Below are positions 30,777-40,161 of a stretch of DNA of 50,213 nt, piece after piece; the first letter of the stretch is position 1; every line of letters starts with the position of its first letter. The stretch is from contig JAFGLF010000066.1 in assembly GCA_016928195.1 (NCBI GenBank), positions 1-50,213 on the forward strand, given 5' to 3'. The notes under the pieces were generated by a model. The model made no database searches and was not told where the DNA came from. It saw nothing but the letters and a program-made list of their open reading frames with translations. The translations under genes and the position numbers were made by a program. Origin of the DNA: Elusimicrobiota bacterium (lineage in GTDB: Bacteria > Elusimicrobiota > UBA8919).

Positions 30777-32213
30777 ATGAGATATAATAAAATTCTTTTA
30801 ATTTCTCCAAGATTTCATAAGGGCAAATTTTCACTATCTATTACTCCGCTCGCCGGGCTTGGTTATATAGCCGAATCTCTGAAGAATGCCGGTTTTGTCG
30901 TCGGTGTTTTTGATATGAATCTGCGGTATAGCTATAAAGACCTGCAGGGTAAAATATCCGATTTTAATCCTGACATCATCGGTTTTACGGTTATGACTTT
31001 CGGACACAGGGATGTATATACGGTAATAAATAGAATCAAAAAGTCATATCCGGAAATTAAAATTGTTGCAGGAGGGCCGCACATTTCTACTTTGAGAGAA
31101 AAGGTTCTTCGGGATTGCCCTTCGATTGATTATGGAATTGTTCTTGAAGGCGATTTTAGCATGATAGAATTATGTCAGGGAAAAGATTTAAAAAGTATAC
31201 AAGGACTTGTTTATAGAGAGAACGAAAAAATTTTAACGAATAGTTATGAAGAATTTATAAAAAATCTTGACCAGCTTTCGTTTCCGAAGTATGAAGCATT
31301 TGAGTTGCAAAAATATCCTGTTAAACAGATAGGTATCGTGTCTTCAAGAGGATGTCCGTTTAGTTGTACATATTGTCCTGTTATTGCCGCAATAGGAAAA
31401 AAGTTCCGGCAGAGGAGCGCCGAAAATATAATAGCTGAAATAGATTACTGGTACGGTAAAGGGTACAGGGAAATACTTTTTCTGGATGATAATTTTACGC
31501 TATCACGTGAAAGAGTAGGTAGAATATGCGAATTAATAAAAGAGAGAAACTATAAAGGGATTAAATTTAAATGTCCTAACGGCATTCGAGCTGACCGGGT
31601 TGATTATGAAATACTGAAAGCGATGAGGGAGGTAGGGTTTGATATGATAGCTTTCGGTGTTGAAGCTTCAAGCGATAAGGTTCTGAAAAATATTAAAAAA
31701 GGCGAGAATATAGCAACAATAGAGAAAAGTATAGAAAATGCCTGTGATTTAGGGTTTGATGTAGATTTATTTTTCCTGATAGGTTCACCCGGAGAAACCC
31801 TTGAAGATGTTAAAAATTCTTTTTCACTGGCACTTCGGTATCCGATTCGGAATGCCCATTTCTATAATATTATTCCCTTTCCGGCAACAGAACTGTATGA
31901 TTGGCTAAAAGAAAAAGGTTATTTTGTTCGGTCTCCGGAAACAGTACTAAATAATGCCTCACATTTTATAAATGAACCGTCTTTTTATACCCCTGAAATG
32001 TCGGTTGAAGACAGAAAAAAAGCTTTCAAAATGGGGCAGACTGTTACAAGAAGTGTAAGAAAAAAATTTCTCGAAAGAAAAATAAAAGGGCCGATAATAT
32101 TTAGAAAAGTATTCAGCTGGATTTATACAACCTATTTGATACAAAGAATGATTTTTAGTAATAGTATGGTTATACGATTCAAGGAAGGATTGAAAAAAAG
32201 ATTTTTGAGGTAA
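30777..32213 (+). CDS. B12-binding-type radical SAM protein 3
   Basis: The N-terminal part shows ITPLAGLGYIAESLKNAGF and IVAGGPHISTLREKV, typical of the B12-binding-like domain. The radical SAM cysteines are in RGCPFSCTYC (about residues 192-199), followed by EILFLDDNFTLSRERV and FGVEASSDKVL. A basic C-terminal tail of about 80 residues follows. It lies between a double glycosyltransferase and an FkbM methyltransferase, whose start follows by three bases. C-methylation or another radical change of a sugar is possible, but the substrate cannot be read from sequence. Start ATG 30777 lacks a strong ribosome site. Confidence 0.87.
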   Translation: MRYNKILLISPRFHKGKFSLSITPLAGLGYIAESLKNAGFVVGVFDMNLRYSYKDLQGKISDFNPDIIGFTVMTFGHRDVYTVINRIKKSYPEIKIVAGGPHISTLREKVLRDCPSIDYGIVLEGDFSMIELCQGKDLKSIQGLVYRENEKILTNSYEEFIKNLDQLSFPKYEAFELQKYPVKQIGIVSSRGCPFSCTYCPVIAAIGKKFRQRSAENIIAEIDYWYGKGYREILFLDDNFTLSRERVGRICELIKERNYKGIKFKCPNGIRADRVDYEILKAMREVGFDMIAFGVEASSDKVLKNIKKGENIATIEKSIENACDLGFDVDLFFLIGSPGETLEDVKNSFSLALRYPIRNAHFYNIIPFPATELYDWLKEKGYFVRSPETVLNNASHFINEPSFYTPEMSVEDRKKAFKMGQTVTRSVRKKFLERKIKGPIIFRKVFSWIYTTYLIQRMIFSNSMVIRFKEGLKKRFLR

Positions 32214-32216
32214 TTT

Positions 32217-33122
32217 ATGGGAATAGTAAAAAAAATTATAAAAGCAATTGTTTTGTCAATATGTGACCCTAAACAGTTTTTCAAAAGGGTTATTTCCAGA
32301 ATTATGCCTTCGCCAAAATCTCCTGTTCGGAAAAAAATCAATGGAGTTTTATTTAATTTTGATTTTAACATTGACCCGGTAATAAAAAGGATGTACTATG
32401 GTATTTATGAGGTTGAAACTGTAAGAATAATGAGGAAATTTTTGAGTAAAGGTGATACTTTTATTGATGTAGGAGCAAATATCGGTTACATTTCAGCCGT
32501 TGCTTTGGGAATTGTAGGGGAAACCGGCTGTGTACATAGTTTTGAACCTGTTCCCGAATACTATGGTAAATTAAATGATATTGCTTTGGCAAATAAGGAA
32601 TATAAAATTATGACAAACCAATACGCATTATCCGACAGGAAGGGAATGGCAAATATAAATATTACAAACATCTCGGATATCGGCTGGAATACTATGGTTC
32701 CATGTGGATTTATAAGTAAAGAAACAATAAGAGAAACGATTGAAGTACCAACCTATAGGCTTGATGACTATATTAAGGAAAAAGCATTGGACAATATTTC
32801 ATTAATAAAAATTGATACGGAGGGTTTTGAGTTTCCCGTATTAAAAGGTCTCAGCAGGTACTTTGAAACTACCGGATCCCGACCGGTTATTATATGCGAA
32901 ATTGCCCCTATCGCATATCCACTATTGGGTTATACACTTGGCCAGCTCTCTGAATATATGAAAAAATATGGCTATCATACTTTCGATATGGTTGGCAAGA
33001 ACACCGCTGAACTGCCGGAATATCTAAGAAAACATGATTACTGTATTTTTAATAAAAATATTGAAATTGACATTACACAATTAAAAGAAACTACAGATGT
33101 ACTGTTTATTGCGAAAAAATAG
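32217..33122 (+). CDS. FkbM-family methyltransferase
   Basis: A SAM-dependent O-methyltransferase of the FkbM type. After about 70 leading residues, the SAM motif DTFIDVGANIGYISAVALG (about 80-98) is followed by VHSFEPVPEYYGKLNDIA and the late family block LIKIDTEGFEFPVLKGL, which carries the acidic residues near the active site. FkbM relatives in polysaccharide loci put methyl groups on sugar hydroxyls. It is 3 bases from one radical SAM gene and 15 bases from the next. Donor-acceptor details are unknown. Confidence 0.88.
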   Translation: MGIVKKIIKAIVLSICDPKQFFKRVISRIMPSPKSPVRKKINGVLFNFDFNIDPVIKRMYYGIYEVETVRIMRKFLSKGDTFIDVGANIGYISAVALGIVGETGCVHSFEPVPEYYGKLNDIALANKEYKIMTNQYALSDRKGMANINITNISDIGWNTMVPCGFISKETIRETIEVPTYRLDDYIKEKALDNISLIKIDTEGFEFPVLKGLSRYFETTGSRPVIICEIAPIAYPLLGYTLGQLSEYMKKYGYHTFDMVGKNTAELPEYLRKHDYCIFNKNIEIDITQLKETTDVLFIAKK

Positions 33123-33137
33123 TAGTATAAACTAAAA

Positions 33138-34562
33138 ATGAATATTCTTTTTATATATTCTTTATATAACATAGCAACAACAAGAAAACCGTTAATAACG
33201 CCGGAAACGATTCAATTTGGAATATCATATATATCGTCCTTTCTAAAACGGCATGGTCATTCGACAAGATTAATGGTTTTAAGCAGGATATCAGGAAAGA
33301 AGAACGAAAATATGATAAATGAATATATAGAAAAGTTTAAGCCGGGCTTAATTTGTTTTACCGCAGTAAGCAGTGAATATGAATTCATCTCCAATCTGGC
33401 AAGATATATAAAAAACCGTTTTCCTGAGATTTATCTAGTCATTGGTGGTGCCCATGTTTCTTTGAATCCGGAAGGGGTTTTGGATAATTTTGATGCCTTG
33501 TGTATAGGTGAAGGTGAAAATCCAACGCTTGAACTGGTTTCTCAGTTAGGAAAAAGTATACGGCCTTCTGGTATTCCGAATCTCTGGATTAAGCAAGGGA
33601 CAATGATAGAGAAGAATCCCCCGCGTCCGTACTTGCAAAATCTTGACGTTTTTCCTTTTCCTGACAGGGAGATGTGGCAGGAATGGATAGACGAATCTCC
33701 GTCGACAAGATATGCTGTTATGCTAGGGCGTGGGTGTCCATTTGAGTGTACTTATTGCTGTAATCATGCGTTGAAGAAGTTGTCATCTGGCACATATACG
33801 AGATACAGGTCCCCTGATAATATTGTTAGTGAATTGAAAGAGCTCATTATCAGATTTCATGCAAAGAAGGAAATATATTTAGAAGTTGAAACTATTGGCA
33901 TGAAAAAGGATTGGACGCTTGAATTATGCAGAAAATTAGAAGAGTTTAACAGCACGTTGGAACAGCCGTTATCTTTTGGTGCAAATATAAGAATTATGCC
34001 GAATTTGGACCTCAAAACCATTTTTGATGCGTTTAAGAGGGCTAATTTCAGGTTTATTAATATCGGGCTTGAATCGGGAAGCGAAAAAATCCGTCGCGAG
34101 ATACTTAATCGTAACTACTCAAATAATGATATCATAAATGCTGTTAAACTGGCACGGGAATACGGATTACAGGTATCATTTTTAAATATGGTAGGGCTTC
34201 CGGGCGAGACGATGGAGGATTTCGAAAAAACTATTGAAATAAATAGAAAATGTCTGCCCGATTGGACGAGTGCCTCGATTTTCTATCCTTATCCGGGAAC
34301 TGATTTATATTCTTTATGTAAAAAACAGGAGTTGTTAAATAAATCGATTGATAATACAATGGAGAGAGGAAAAGCTGTGTTGAATCTCCCGGGATTTAGT
34401 AAAAAAGAAATAGAAAAAAGTCAGATATGGTTCGAGTATAACATTTATAAAGGATATAGACCGTCGGTACGATTACTGTTAAATGTATTCAAGTTAAAAA
34501 TGAAAACGAAACCGTATTTGTATTACACATATAAGAAATTAAAAAATATTTTTATTTCGTGA
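33138..34562 (+). CDS. B12-binding-type radical SAM protein 4
   Basis: A 474-residue protein starting MNILFIYSLYNIA with the B12-like block IYLVIGGAHVSLNPEGVLDNF. It has RGCPFECTYCCNH (radical SAM cysteines about residues 200-207) and INIGLESGSEKIRREILNR. It is close in layout to the protein at 7682-9088: both end the CxxxCxxC region with a CSNH/CCNH string and share MVGLPGE- or MIGVPGE-type blocks, so these two may be sister paralogues. Here the segment after the cluster, EIYLEVETIGMKKDW, lacks the usual MDDxF string, which is unusual. The substrate is not known. Confidence 0.87.
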   Translation: MNILFIYSLYNIATTRKPLITPETIQFGISYISSFLKRHGHSTRLMVLSRISGKKNENMINEYIEKFKPGLICFTAVSSEYEFISNLARYIKNRFPEIYLVIGGAHVSLNPEGVLDNFDALCIGEGENPTLELVSQLGKSIRPSGIPNLWIKQGTMIEKNPPRPYLQNLDVFPFPDREMWQEWIDESPSTRYAVMLGRGCPFECTYCCNHALKKLSSGTYTRYRSPDNIVSELKELIIRFHAKKEIYLEVETIGMKKDWTLELCRKLEEFNSTLEQPLSFGANIRIMPNLDLKTIFDAFKRANFRFINIGLESGSEKIRREILNRNYSNNDIINAVKLAREYGLQVSFLNMVGLPGETMEDFEKTIEINRKCLPDWTSASIFYPYPGTDLYSLCKKQELLNKSIDNTMERGKAVLNLPGFSKKEIEKSQIWFEYNIYKGYRPSVRLLLNVFKLKMKTKPYLYYTYKKLKNIFIS

Positions 34563-34570
34563 GGTGGTAG

Positions 34571-35260
34571 ATGAAAACCGTATTTAATAATATACTGATA
34601 CTTATACCTGCATACAACGAAGAAGGAAGTATTCAGAATGTGATACAGGATTTGAAGAGTTGCGGTTATAACAATATATTAGTGATTGATGATAACAGTG
34701 TTGATAAAACTTATGAAATAGTAAACAAATTAAACGTGTATGTAGTAAAGCATCTGTTGAATAGAGGAGTCGGATGCGCCTCTGCTACCGGGTTTGAAAT
34801 TGCCAAAATTCTTAATCCTGAAATTGTTGTTACATTTGATGCAGACGGTCAACACGATGCCGATGACATTATAAAACTGATTGAACCGATACAAAAAGGT
34901 GAGGTGGATGTTGTTATTGGTTCCAGAATGCTGGCTAAATCTGGTATGCCATGGAAAAGAATAATTTATAATAAAATAGCAAATATAGCGACACTTGTTA
35001 TATATGGTTTTACACTGTCTGATACACAGTCCGGACTAAAGGCCTTTAACAGAAAAGCGTTTAATTTAATAGATATAGAGACATCAAGAATGGAATTTTG
35101 CTCAGAAATAATACATAAACTAAAAGAAAAAAAATTAAAATTTAAGGAAGTAGAAGTAAAATCAATCTATACGGATTATTCCTTATCTAAAGGACAGGGG
35201 CTCGTTAATGGTATTAAAACTTTTATCAGATTAGTCCTGGATAGGTTGTCGAGGAGGTAA
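34571..35260 (+). CDS. DPM1-like family 2 glycosyltransferase
   Basis: A short GT-A enzyme of 229 residues: ILIPAYNEEGSIQNVIQDL, ILVIDDNSVDKTYE, VVTFDADGQHDADDI and VVIGSRM are the blocks of polyprenyl/dolichyl-phosphate sugar synthases. It has no C-terminal transmembrane helices of its own. The next gene, four bases downstream, encodes a small DUF2304 membrane protein, a pairing often seen in polysaccharide loci. The two probably act together at the inner membrane to load a sugar onto polyprenyl phosphate. GAGGTGG precedes the start. The sugar is unknown. Confidence 0.9.
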   Translation: MKTVFNNILILIPAYNEEGSIQNVIQDLKSCGYNNILVIDDNSVDKTYEIVNKLNVYVVKHLLNRGVGCASATGFEIAKILNPEIVVTFDADGQHDADDIIKLIEPIQKGEVDVVIGSRMLAKSGMPWKRIIYNKIANIATLVIYGFTLSDTQSGLKAFNRKAFNLIDIETSRMEFCSEIIHKLKEKKLKFKEVEVKSIYTDYSLSKGQGLVNGIKTFIRLVLDRLSRR

Positions 35261-35264
35261 TGTT

Positions 35265-35615
35265 ATGGGTTTCCAGATAGTTTTAACATTATTAATATCG
35301 GTCGCGATAATAAGATTAATTGTTCAGTTTTATGAAAAGCGTATAAACTCATTTTTCTTTTTCTTCTTTATGTCTATATGGTGTTCAGTCATTTTCCTGG
35401 CATGGAATCCTGCTTTCCTAAATAAAATAGGAGGTTTATTAGGCATCCCGCGCGGTGCAACCGTTTTGGTTTATATCGGCCTTTTTTTACTGTTTTATTA
35501 TGTTTTTGTCAGTATAATCAGATTTTATATATTAGAACAGGATATTAATAAATTGGTTAGAAAGAATGCCGTTGATGAATTTTTGAAAAAATATAATATG
35601 AAAAATAAGGAATAA
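35265..35615 (+). CDS. DUF2304 small membrane protein
   Basis: A 116-residue protein with three hydrophobic segments: residues 4-20, 30-48 and 68-92. A charged C-terminal tail, KKYNMKNKE-like, follows. This layout and the LAWNPAFLNKIGGLLGIPRG segment between helices 2 and 3 match the DUF2304 family. Such proteins usually sit next to a soluble DPM1-like GT2, as here, and are thought to serve as its membrane partner. That role is inferred. AGGAGG precedes the ATG. Confidence 0.87.
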   Translation: MGFQIVLTLLISVAIIRLIVQFYEKRINSFFFFFFMSIWCSVIFLAWNPAFLNKIGGLLGIPRGATVLVYIGLFLLFYYVFVSIIRFYILEQDINKLVRKNAVDEFLKKYNMKNKE

Positions 35616-35621
35616 AATTTC

Positions 35622-36419
35622 ATGAAATATTTTGTTAAACCACCATTGATCACTATGGAAGATAATAAATATAAAACATTTTCGGAGCTTGCCCGGGTAA
35701 ACCATAAATATAAAACATATTCGCATTACAATTATTTGCAGCCCGGAATTGTTTCATATATTAAAAGGATGCATTTTGAAATAGCTCTTAAACTGACACA
35801 GGAATATTTTAATAAATGCAATGTTATTGACTTTGGCTGCGCGGATGGTGCTTTTTTACCATCTTTAGCAAAATATTTTAATCATGTTGTTGGTGTTGAT
35901 AAAATCCCGGTTTTTATAAATATTGCTTCTAAATTATGTAACGAATTGCAGTTAAGTAATGTGGAACTGGTATGTAATGATGCCTTGTCAATCCGGGATT
36001 TAGGGCCGAAAATTTCAAGCAAAAAATTCCATATTTTGTTTTTGTTGGAAATCATAGAACATATAGGAGATAGAGGCAGTTTGTATGAATCTAAAAATAA
36101 TTTTTTGAAGGAACTGTTTGCATTAATAGATAAAAATGGCCTCATGGTAATTTCAGTACCTAAAATGACAGGCATATCTTTTCTGATACAGCAGATTGGG
36201 TATATACTATTTGGACTTAAGCGGGAATCAATATCCATAGGTAACCTGATAAAAGCGTCTGTTTTTAATAATACTAATGCTTTAGAAGAACAATGGGATG
36301 GTGAGCATCTTGGGTTTAACCATAACAAGTTTGAGAAGCACTTGACAGGTGAATTCAATATTATCAGGAAAAAAGACATATTTTCCCAGATTATATATTT
36401 AATCGGTAATCGTATCTAA
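35622..36419 (+). CDS. Class I SAM methyltransferase
   Basis: A 265-residue protein with the SAM motif NVIDFGCADGAFLPSLAKYF (about residues 67-86) and VVGVDKIPVFI, then HILFLLEIIEHIGDRG as motif IV. The N-terminal 60 residues (FSELARVNHKYKTYSHYNYLQP) look like a substrate-binding cap. It begins six bases after the DUF2304 gene, so it is part of the same transcript. It presumably methylates a sugar or lipid intermediate made by its neighbours; the target cannot be read off. Alternative starts downstream are possible because no strong ribosome site is visible. Confidence 0.85.
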   Translation: MKYFVKPPLITMEDNKYKTFSELARVNHKYKTYSHYNYLQPGIVSYIKRMHFEIALKLTQEYFNKCNVIDFGCADGAFLPSLAKYFNHVVGVDKIPVFINIASKLCNELQLSNVELVCNDALSIRDLGPKISSKKFHILFLLEIIEHIGDRGSLYESKNNFLKELFALIDKNGLMVISVPKMTGISFLIQQIGYILFGLKRESISIGNLIKASVFNNTNALEEQWDGEHLGFNHNKFEKHLTGEFNIIRKKDIFSQIIYLIGNRI

Positions 36420-36443
36420 TAGCGAATGGAAGTAAAGTATTCT

Positions 36444-37871
36444 ATGTTAAAAGTATTATTGATTAGCGCGCCGTATATTGATTTTTATGGACCCATTAAA
36501 TTTGCTGCCGGGCGGTATTTTCCTCTTGGACTTGGGTATATTGCTTCATTTCTTAGACAAAAGGGATTTCAGATATTGTTATATGAACCAGAAGCACAAA
36601 ATATGGATTACAAGGCAATAGGCAGAGTGTTGAGTGAGGAACGACCCGATGTAGTGGGAATTAGCAGCGCTACTCCAAACTTCTATAATGCAGTAGAGTT
36701 GGCTAAATTAGCTAAAAGTGTTTGTAATTGTACTGTGGTATACGGAGGTGTACATGCCAGTGCTATGCCTGGGTTTATTGCCGAGAAATATCACGAGTAT
36801 TTTGATTATGTGGTAGCTGGTGAAGGTGAATATACCATTGCTGAATTATTAGAATGTTTAAAAAACAAGCAAGTGCCGTTTAATATTCCCGGTCTTTGTT
36901 TTTGGCATGACGGAGGTATAATACAAACACCAAAACGCCCGCAAATTTCAGATATAGATTGTTTACCTTATCCGGCAAGAGATCTAATTCCTCAAAATTT
37001 ATTTGGGCCGAATATGCATAATACGCGTTATAAAAAATGTTTTACAATATTAACCAGCCGCGGCTGCCCGTTTAATTGTTCGTTTTGCGCTTCCTATTTA
37101 ACCATGGGAAAAAAATACCGGATACACAGTGCTGAATATGTACTGGGGGAGATAAGTTTTTTGAAAAGACAATATGGTGCTGAACAGCTTATAATAAACG
37201 ATGATACTTTTACACTTGATCAAAAGAGGTTAGTAGATATTTGTGAAGGTATGATAAAAAGAGGTCTTAATCTTAAATGGTTTTGTTTTTCACAAATTTC
37301 AGCTATAGATAAAAATATTTTAAAACTAATGCACAGGGCAGGTTGTTATAACATCGGTTTTGGCATTGAGTCTGCCTCCCGCCGTATTTTAAAATTAATC
37401 GGTAAGCCTGATTTTTTAGAAAAATGCGAAGAGATTATCCCTGCCGCTAATGATTTAGGAATGAAAACACAGGCATTTTTTGTTTTCGGCAAACAGGATG
37501 AAACTATTCAGGATATTGATGAGACTGTAAAGTTTGCTATTCGTCTTAAACCAACCTTGTCATTTTTCAATATGTTGGTGCCTTATCCAGGTACGAGAGA
37601 TTTTAACTATTTTTTTAAAGATACACCTTTAAATAAGATTGATTGGAAAAAGTTCGTTGCAATAGGAACTAAGTCTGTTGTTTCTAAAGCGAGTGGTAAT
37701 TCAATAAATTTAGAGAAAATGTTATATAAAGCTAATTTGAAGTTTTATTTCCGGCCGAATCAATTATTTCATCTTTTATCCAAGATTAAAACGTTATATG
37801 AATTAAAGTGTTATGTTAAAGGCGGTATGGGCTTATTTTTGCAGATGTTGGCTTGGAAAACATCCGAATAA
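36444..37871 (+). CDS. B12-binding-type radical SAM protein 5
   Basis: The start MLKVLLISAPYIDFYG is the usual family opening. It is followed by FPLGLGYIASFLRQKGFQ and TVVYGGVHASAMPGFIAE (B12-like domain), then RGCPFNCSFCASY (cysteines about residues 207-214) and LIINDDTFTLDQKR, FGIESASRRIL. ATG 36444 has GGAAG ten bases upstream; ATG 36426 would add six residues and lacks a ribosome site. It lies 35 bases before another member of the same family, so these two are tandem paralogues. They differ clearly in sequence, so they probably act on different substrates or positions. Function is unknown. Confidence 0.87.
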   Translation: MLKVLLISAPYIDFYGPIKFAAGRYFPLGLGYIASFLRQKGFQILLYEPEAQNMDYKAIGRVLSEERPDVVGISSATPNFYNAVELAKLAKSVCNCTVVYGGVHASAMPGFIAEKYHEYFDYVVAGEGEYTIAELLECLKNKQVPFNIPGLCFWHDGGIIQTPKRPQISDIDCLPYPARDLIPQNLFGPNMHNTRYKKCFTILTSRGCPFNCSFCASYLTMGKKYRIHSAEYVLGEISFLKRQYGAEQLIINDDTFTLDQKRLVDICEGMIKRGLNLKWFCFSQISAIDKNILKLMHRAGCYNIGFGIESASRRILKLIGKPDFLEKCEEIIPAANDLGMKTQAFFVFGKQDETIQDIDETVKFAIRLKPTLSFFNMLVPYPGTRDFNYFFKDTPLNKIDWKKFVAIGTKSVVSKASGNSINLEKMLYKANLKFYFRPNQLFHLLSKIKTLYELKCYVKGGMGLFLQMLAWKTSE

Positions 37872-37905
37872 ATATTTATTGTAGTATTGCAATAAGATTA
37901 CCAGT

Positions 37906-39291
37906 ATGAAAGTAGCACTTGTTTATCCTCCGATTCCAATTGTTACAGGAAGTCTTACACCGACCTCAGGACTTGCATACCTGGCATCTGTATTGTTGCA
38001 AAATGGTGTACAGGTTAGCGTTGTTTCTTCGGATGCCGAAGGATTGGATGTAGATGGGACTGTTTCCAGAATTTTGGCTTTATCTCCTGATATAGTGGGT
38101 ATTTCCATATCAACACCGACGGTCAACAGTTCATTAAAGATAGTTGAAAGTATAAAAAAGCATAAGAACAATATAAAATTTATGGTAGGAGGTCCTCACC
38201 CGACTTTATTCCCGGCGGAATTCTTAAGTAAAAACGTAGATTTTGTTATAAGAGGGGAAGGGGAAAAAACATTAGAAGAAATTTGTCGTCATTTTAATGA
38301 GAATATATCGTTAGATGGGATAAGAGGTCTTTCTTATAAGAAGAATGGTCAATATATTCATAATCCAAGTCGTGAACTTATTAAGGATCTTGACACTCTT
38401 CCTTATCCGGGCTGGGAATTATTTCCTATAGAACAGTATAAAAGTGATTTTAGGAAAAAGAAATTAAGTTTACCCGTTGTATCTTCAAGGGGTTGTGTGC
38501 AACGTTGTACATTTTGTTACAAAGGTATTTTTGGTGATACATATAGGGCAAAAAGTGTAAAACGTGTTGTAGATGAGATTGTATATTTAAAGGACAAATT
38601 TAATATAGAGGAGTTTGCAATAGTTGATGATAATTTTAATTTAAGGCCGGAAAGAGCCATAGAAGTGTGCAAGCTTATTATTGCCAGGAAGATAAACCTT
38701 CCATGGACCTTGCCTGCAGGCATACGAGCTTCTGCAGTGACAGAAGAATTTTTAGAAAAATTAAAGGATGCCGGTTGCTACCGTGTTGCAATGGGGATAG
38801 AGTCCGGAAATCAGCAGATACTTAACTCTGTCAAAAAAGGTATTACTTTGGAACAGGTGAGAAGAGCCGTTAGACTTTTTAAAAAAGTCGGAATAAACTT
38901 AGTCGGTGATTTTATGATAGGAAATTTAGAAGAAACAGAGGAAACTATAAGCCAGACTATTGATTTTGCGATTGAGTTGAGTCCTGACTATGCACAATTT
39001 ACAAAAGCCATTCCTTATCCCGGAACTGCAATGTATAATCAGTTAAAAAAAGAAGACAGGATTATCACAAATAACTGGGATGATTATGATTATTTTCTTA
39101 AATCTAACCCGACGTTTGTACATAAGAATTTGTCTTCGGAAAAAATAGACGATAAAATCAGAGAAGCATATAAAAGGTTTTACTATAGACCAAAATATAT
39201 ACTTAAACATTTATCGGAAATTAATTCAAGCAGGGATATGCTCAATCTATTCAGGAATATTTTCAAATTTTTTAATATACTTTTAAAATAA
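37906..39291 (+). CDS. B12-binding-type radical SAM protein 6
   Basis: MKVALVYPPIPIVTGSL opens the protein. B12-like blocks are LTPTSGLAYLASVLLQNGVQ and KFMVGGPHPTLFPAEFL. The radical SAM motif is RGCVQRCTFC (cysteines about residues 197-204), with VQR in place of the PF-type residues seen in the other five members. FAIVDDNFNLRPERA and MGIESGNQQIL follow. Length 461 aa is normal. It is the second of a tandem pair and precedes a GT2 gene after 56 bases. The divergent cluster loop suggests a different subgroup, but all three cysteines are kept. Confidence 0.87.
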   Translation: MKVALVYPPIPIVTGSLTPTSGLAYLASVLLQNGVQVSVVSSDAEGLDVDGTVSRILALSPDIVGISISTPTVNSSLKIVESIKKHKNNIKFMVGGPHPTLFPAEFLSKNVDFVIRGEGEKTLEEICRHFNENISLDGIRGLSYKKNGQYIHNPSRELIKDLDTLPYPGWELFPIEQYKSDFRKKKLSLPVVSSRGCVQRCTFCYKGIFGDTYRAKSVKRVVDEIVYLKDKFNIEEFAIVDDNFNLRPERAIEVCKLIIARKINLPWTLPAGIRASAVTEEFLEKLKDAGCYRVAMGIESGNQQILNSVKKGITLEQVRRAVRLFKKVGINLVGDFMIGNLEETEETISQTIDFAIELSPDYAQFTKAIPYPGTAMYNQLKKEDRIITNNWDDYDYFLKSNPTFVHKNLSSEKIDDKIREAYKRFYYRPKYILKHLSEINSSRDMLNLFRNIFKFFNILLK

Positions 39292-39347
39292 ATAGTGAAA
39301 ATTAAAACAATTATGATTTTAGATTTACCAAAATTACCGGCAATTAA

Positions 39348-40148
39348 ATGAAAGAGAACAATAGGCATACATTTATTATCGTTGCATATAAAAAATCTCC
39401 TTATCTGGAGGAATGTATTTTATCTTTACAAAAACAGACCATAAAAAGTAAAATTATTATATCAACATCCACACCTTCGCCATTTTTAAGTAAGCTTGCA
39501 GAAAAATATCATATTCCGTTAATTATCAATAATTGTGCCGATGGGATTGGTTCGGACTGGTCGTTTGCATACAGCAATTGCACAACTAAATATTTAACAC
39601 TGGCTCATCAGGATGATTTATATTTGCCGAAATATACAGAATCTTGCTTATGCGCAGCCGATAGACAAGACAGTGATAATCTGATAACATTTACAGATTA
39701 TAGCGAGCTGATAAAAGGTAGAAGCGTAAATTCTGGTTTAATTTTTTTTATCAAGAAAATAATTCTATCAGTTTTTTTGTTAAAAAAAAGTATAAAATCT
39801 CTTTTTGGAAAAAAGACCATTCTTTCCTTTGGTAATCCGATTTCATGTCCGAGTGTTATGTATAATAAAGAGCATATCGGTTCATTTGAGTTTTCAAAGA
39901 ATTTTCTGTGTAGTCTGGACTGGGATACCTGGCTTAGATTATCCTCAATGGATGGTAGTTTTATTTATGTCAGAAAAAAATTAATGGTTCATAGAATACA
40001 TAAAGATTCAGAGGCTTTTTTACAAACAAAAAACAAAATACGAAAAGCAGAAGACGAGCTTATATTTAAGAGGTTATGGCCGGCATCTATTGCAAAGTTG
40101 TTTGCAAGTATGTATTACATTGCCTCAAAATCTGGCAGGCTCAATTGA
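39348..40148 (+). CDS. Family 2 glycosyltransferase
   Basis: A 266-residue GT-A protein beginning HTFIIVAYKKSPYLEECILSLQKQ, with a donor-binding region ADGIGSDWSFAYSNCTTKYLTLAHQDDLYLPKYTE that carries the QDD metal motif. A later SLDWDTWLRLSSMDGSFIYV block fits the ED-type base. The segment of residues about 130-150 is hydrophobic and could contact the membrane. Its stop lies 13 bases before the GT39 start chosen here. Upstream, 56 bases hold no gene. It adds one sugar to the unit; donor unknown. Confidence 0.85.
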   Translation: MKENNRHTFIIVAYKKSPYLEECILSLQKQTIKSKIIISTSTPSPFLSKLAEKYHIPLIINNCADGIGSDWSFAYSNCTTKYLTLAHQDDLYLPKYTESCLCAADRQDSDNLITFTDYSELIKGRSVNSGLIFFIKKIILSVFLLKKSIKSLFGKKTILSFGNPISCPSVMYNKEHIGSFEFSKNFLCSLDWDTWLRLSSMDGSFIYVRKKLMVHRIHKDSEAFLQTKNKIRKAEDELIFKRLWPASIAKLFASMYYIASKSGRLN

Positions 40149-40161
40149 TGTACAGGAGTTG

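Noticed and set aside
35882..36379. Minus-strand open frame of 165 codons.
   Set aside because: It lies opposite a methyltransferase with a clear SAM motif; its translation is low-complexity and without a family match.
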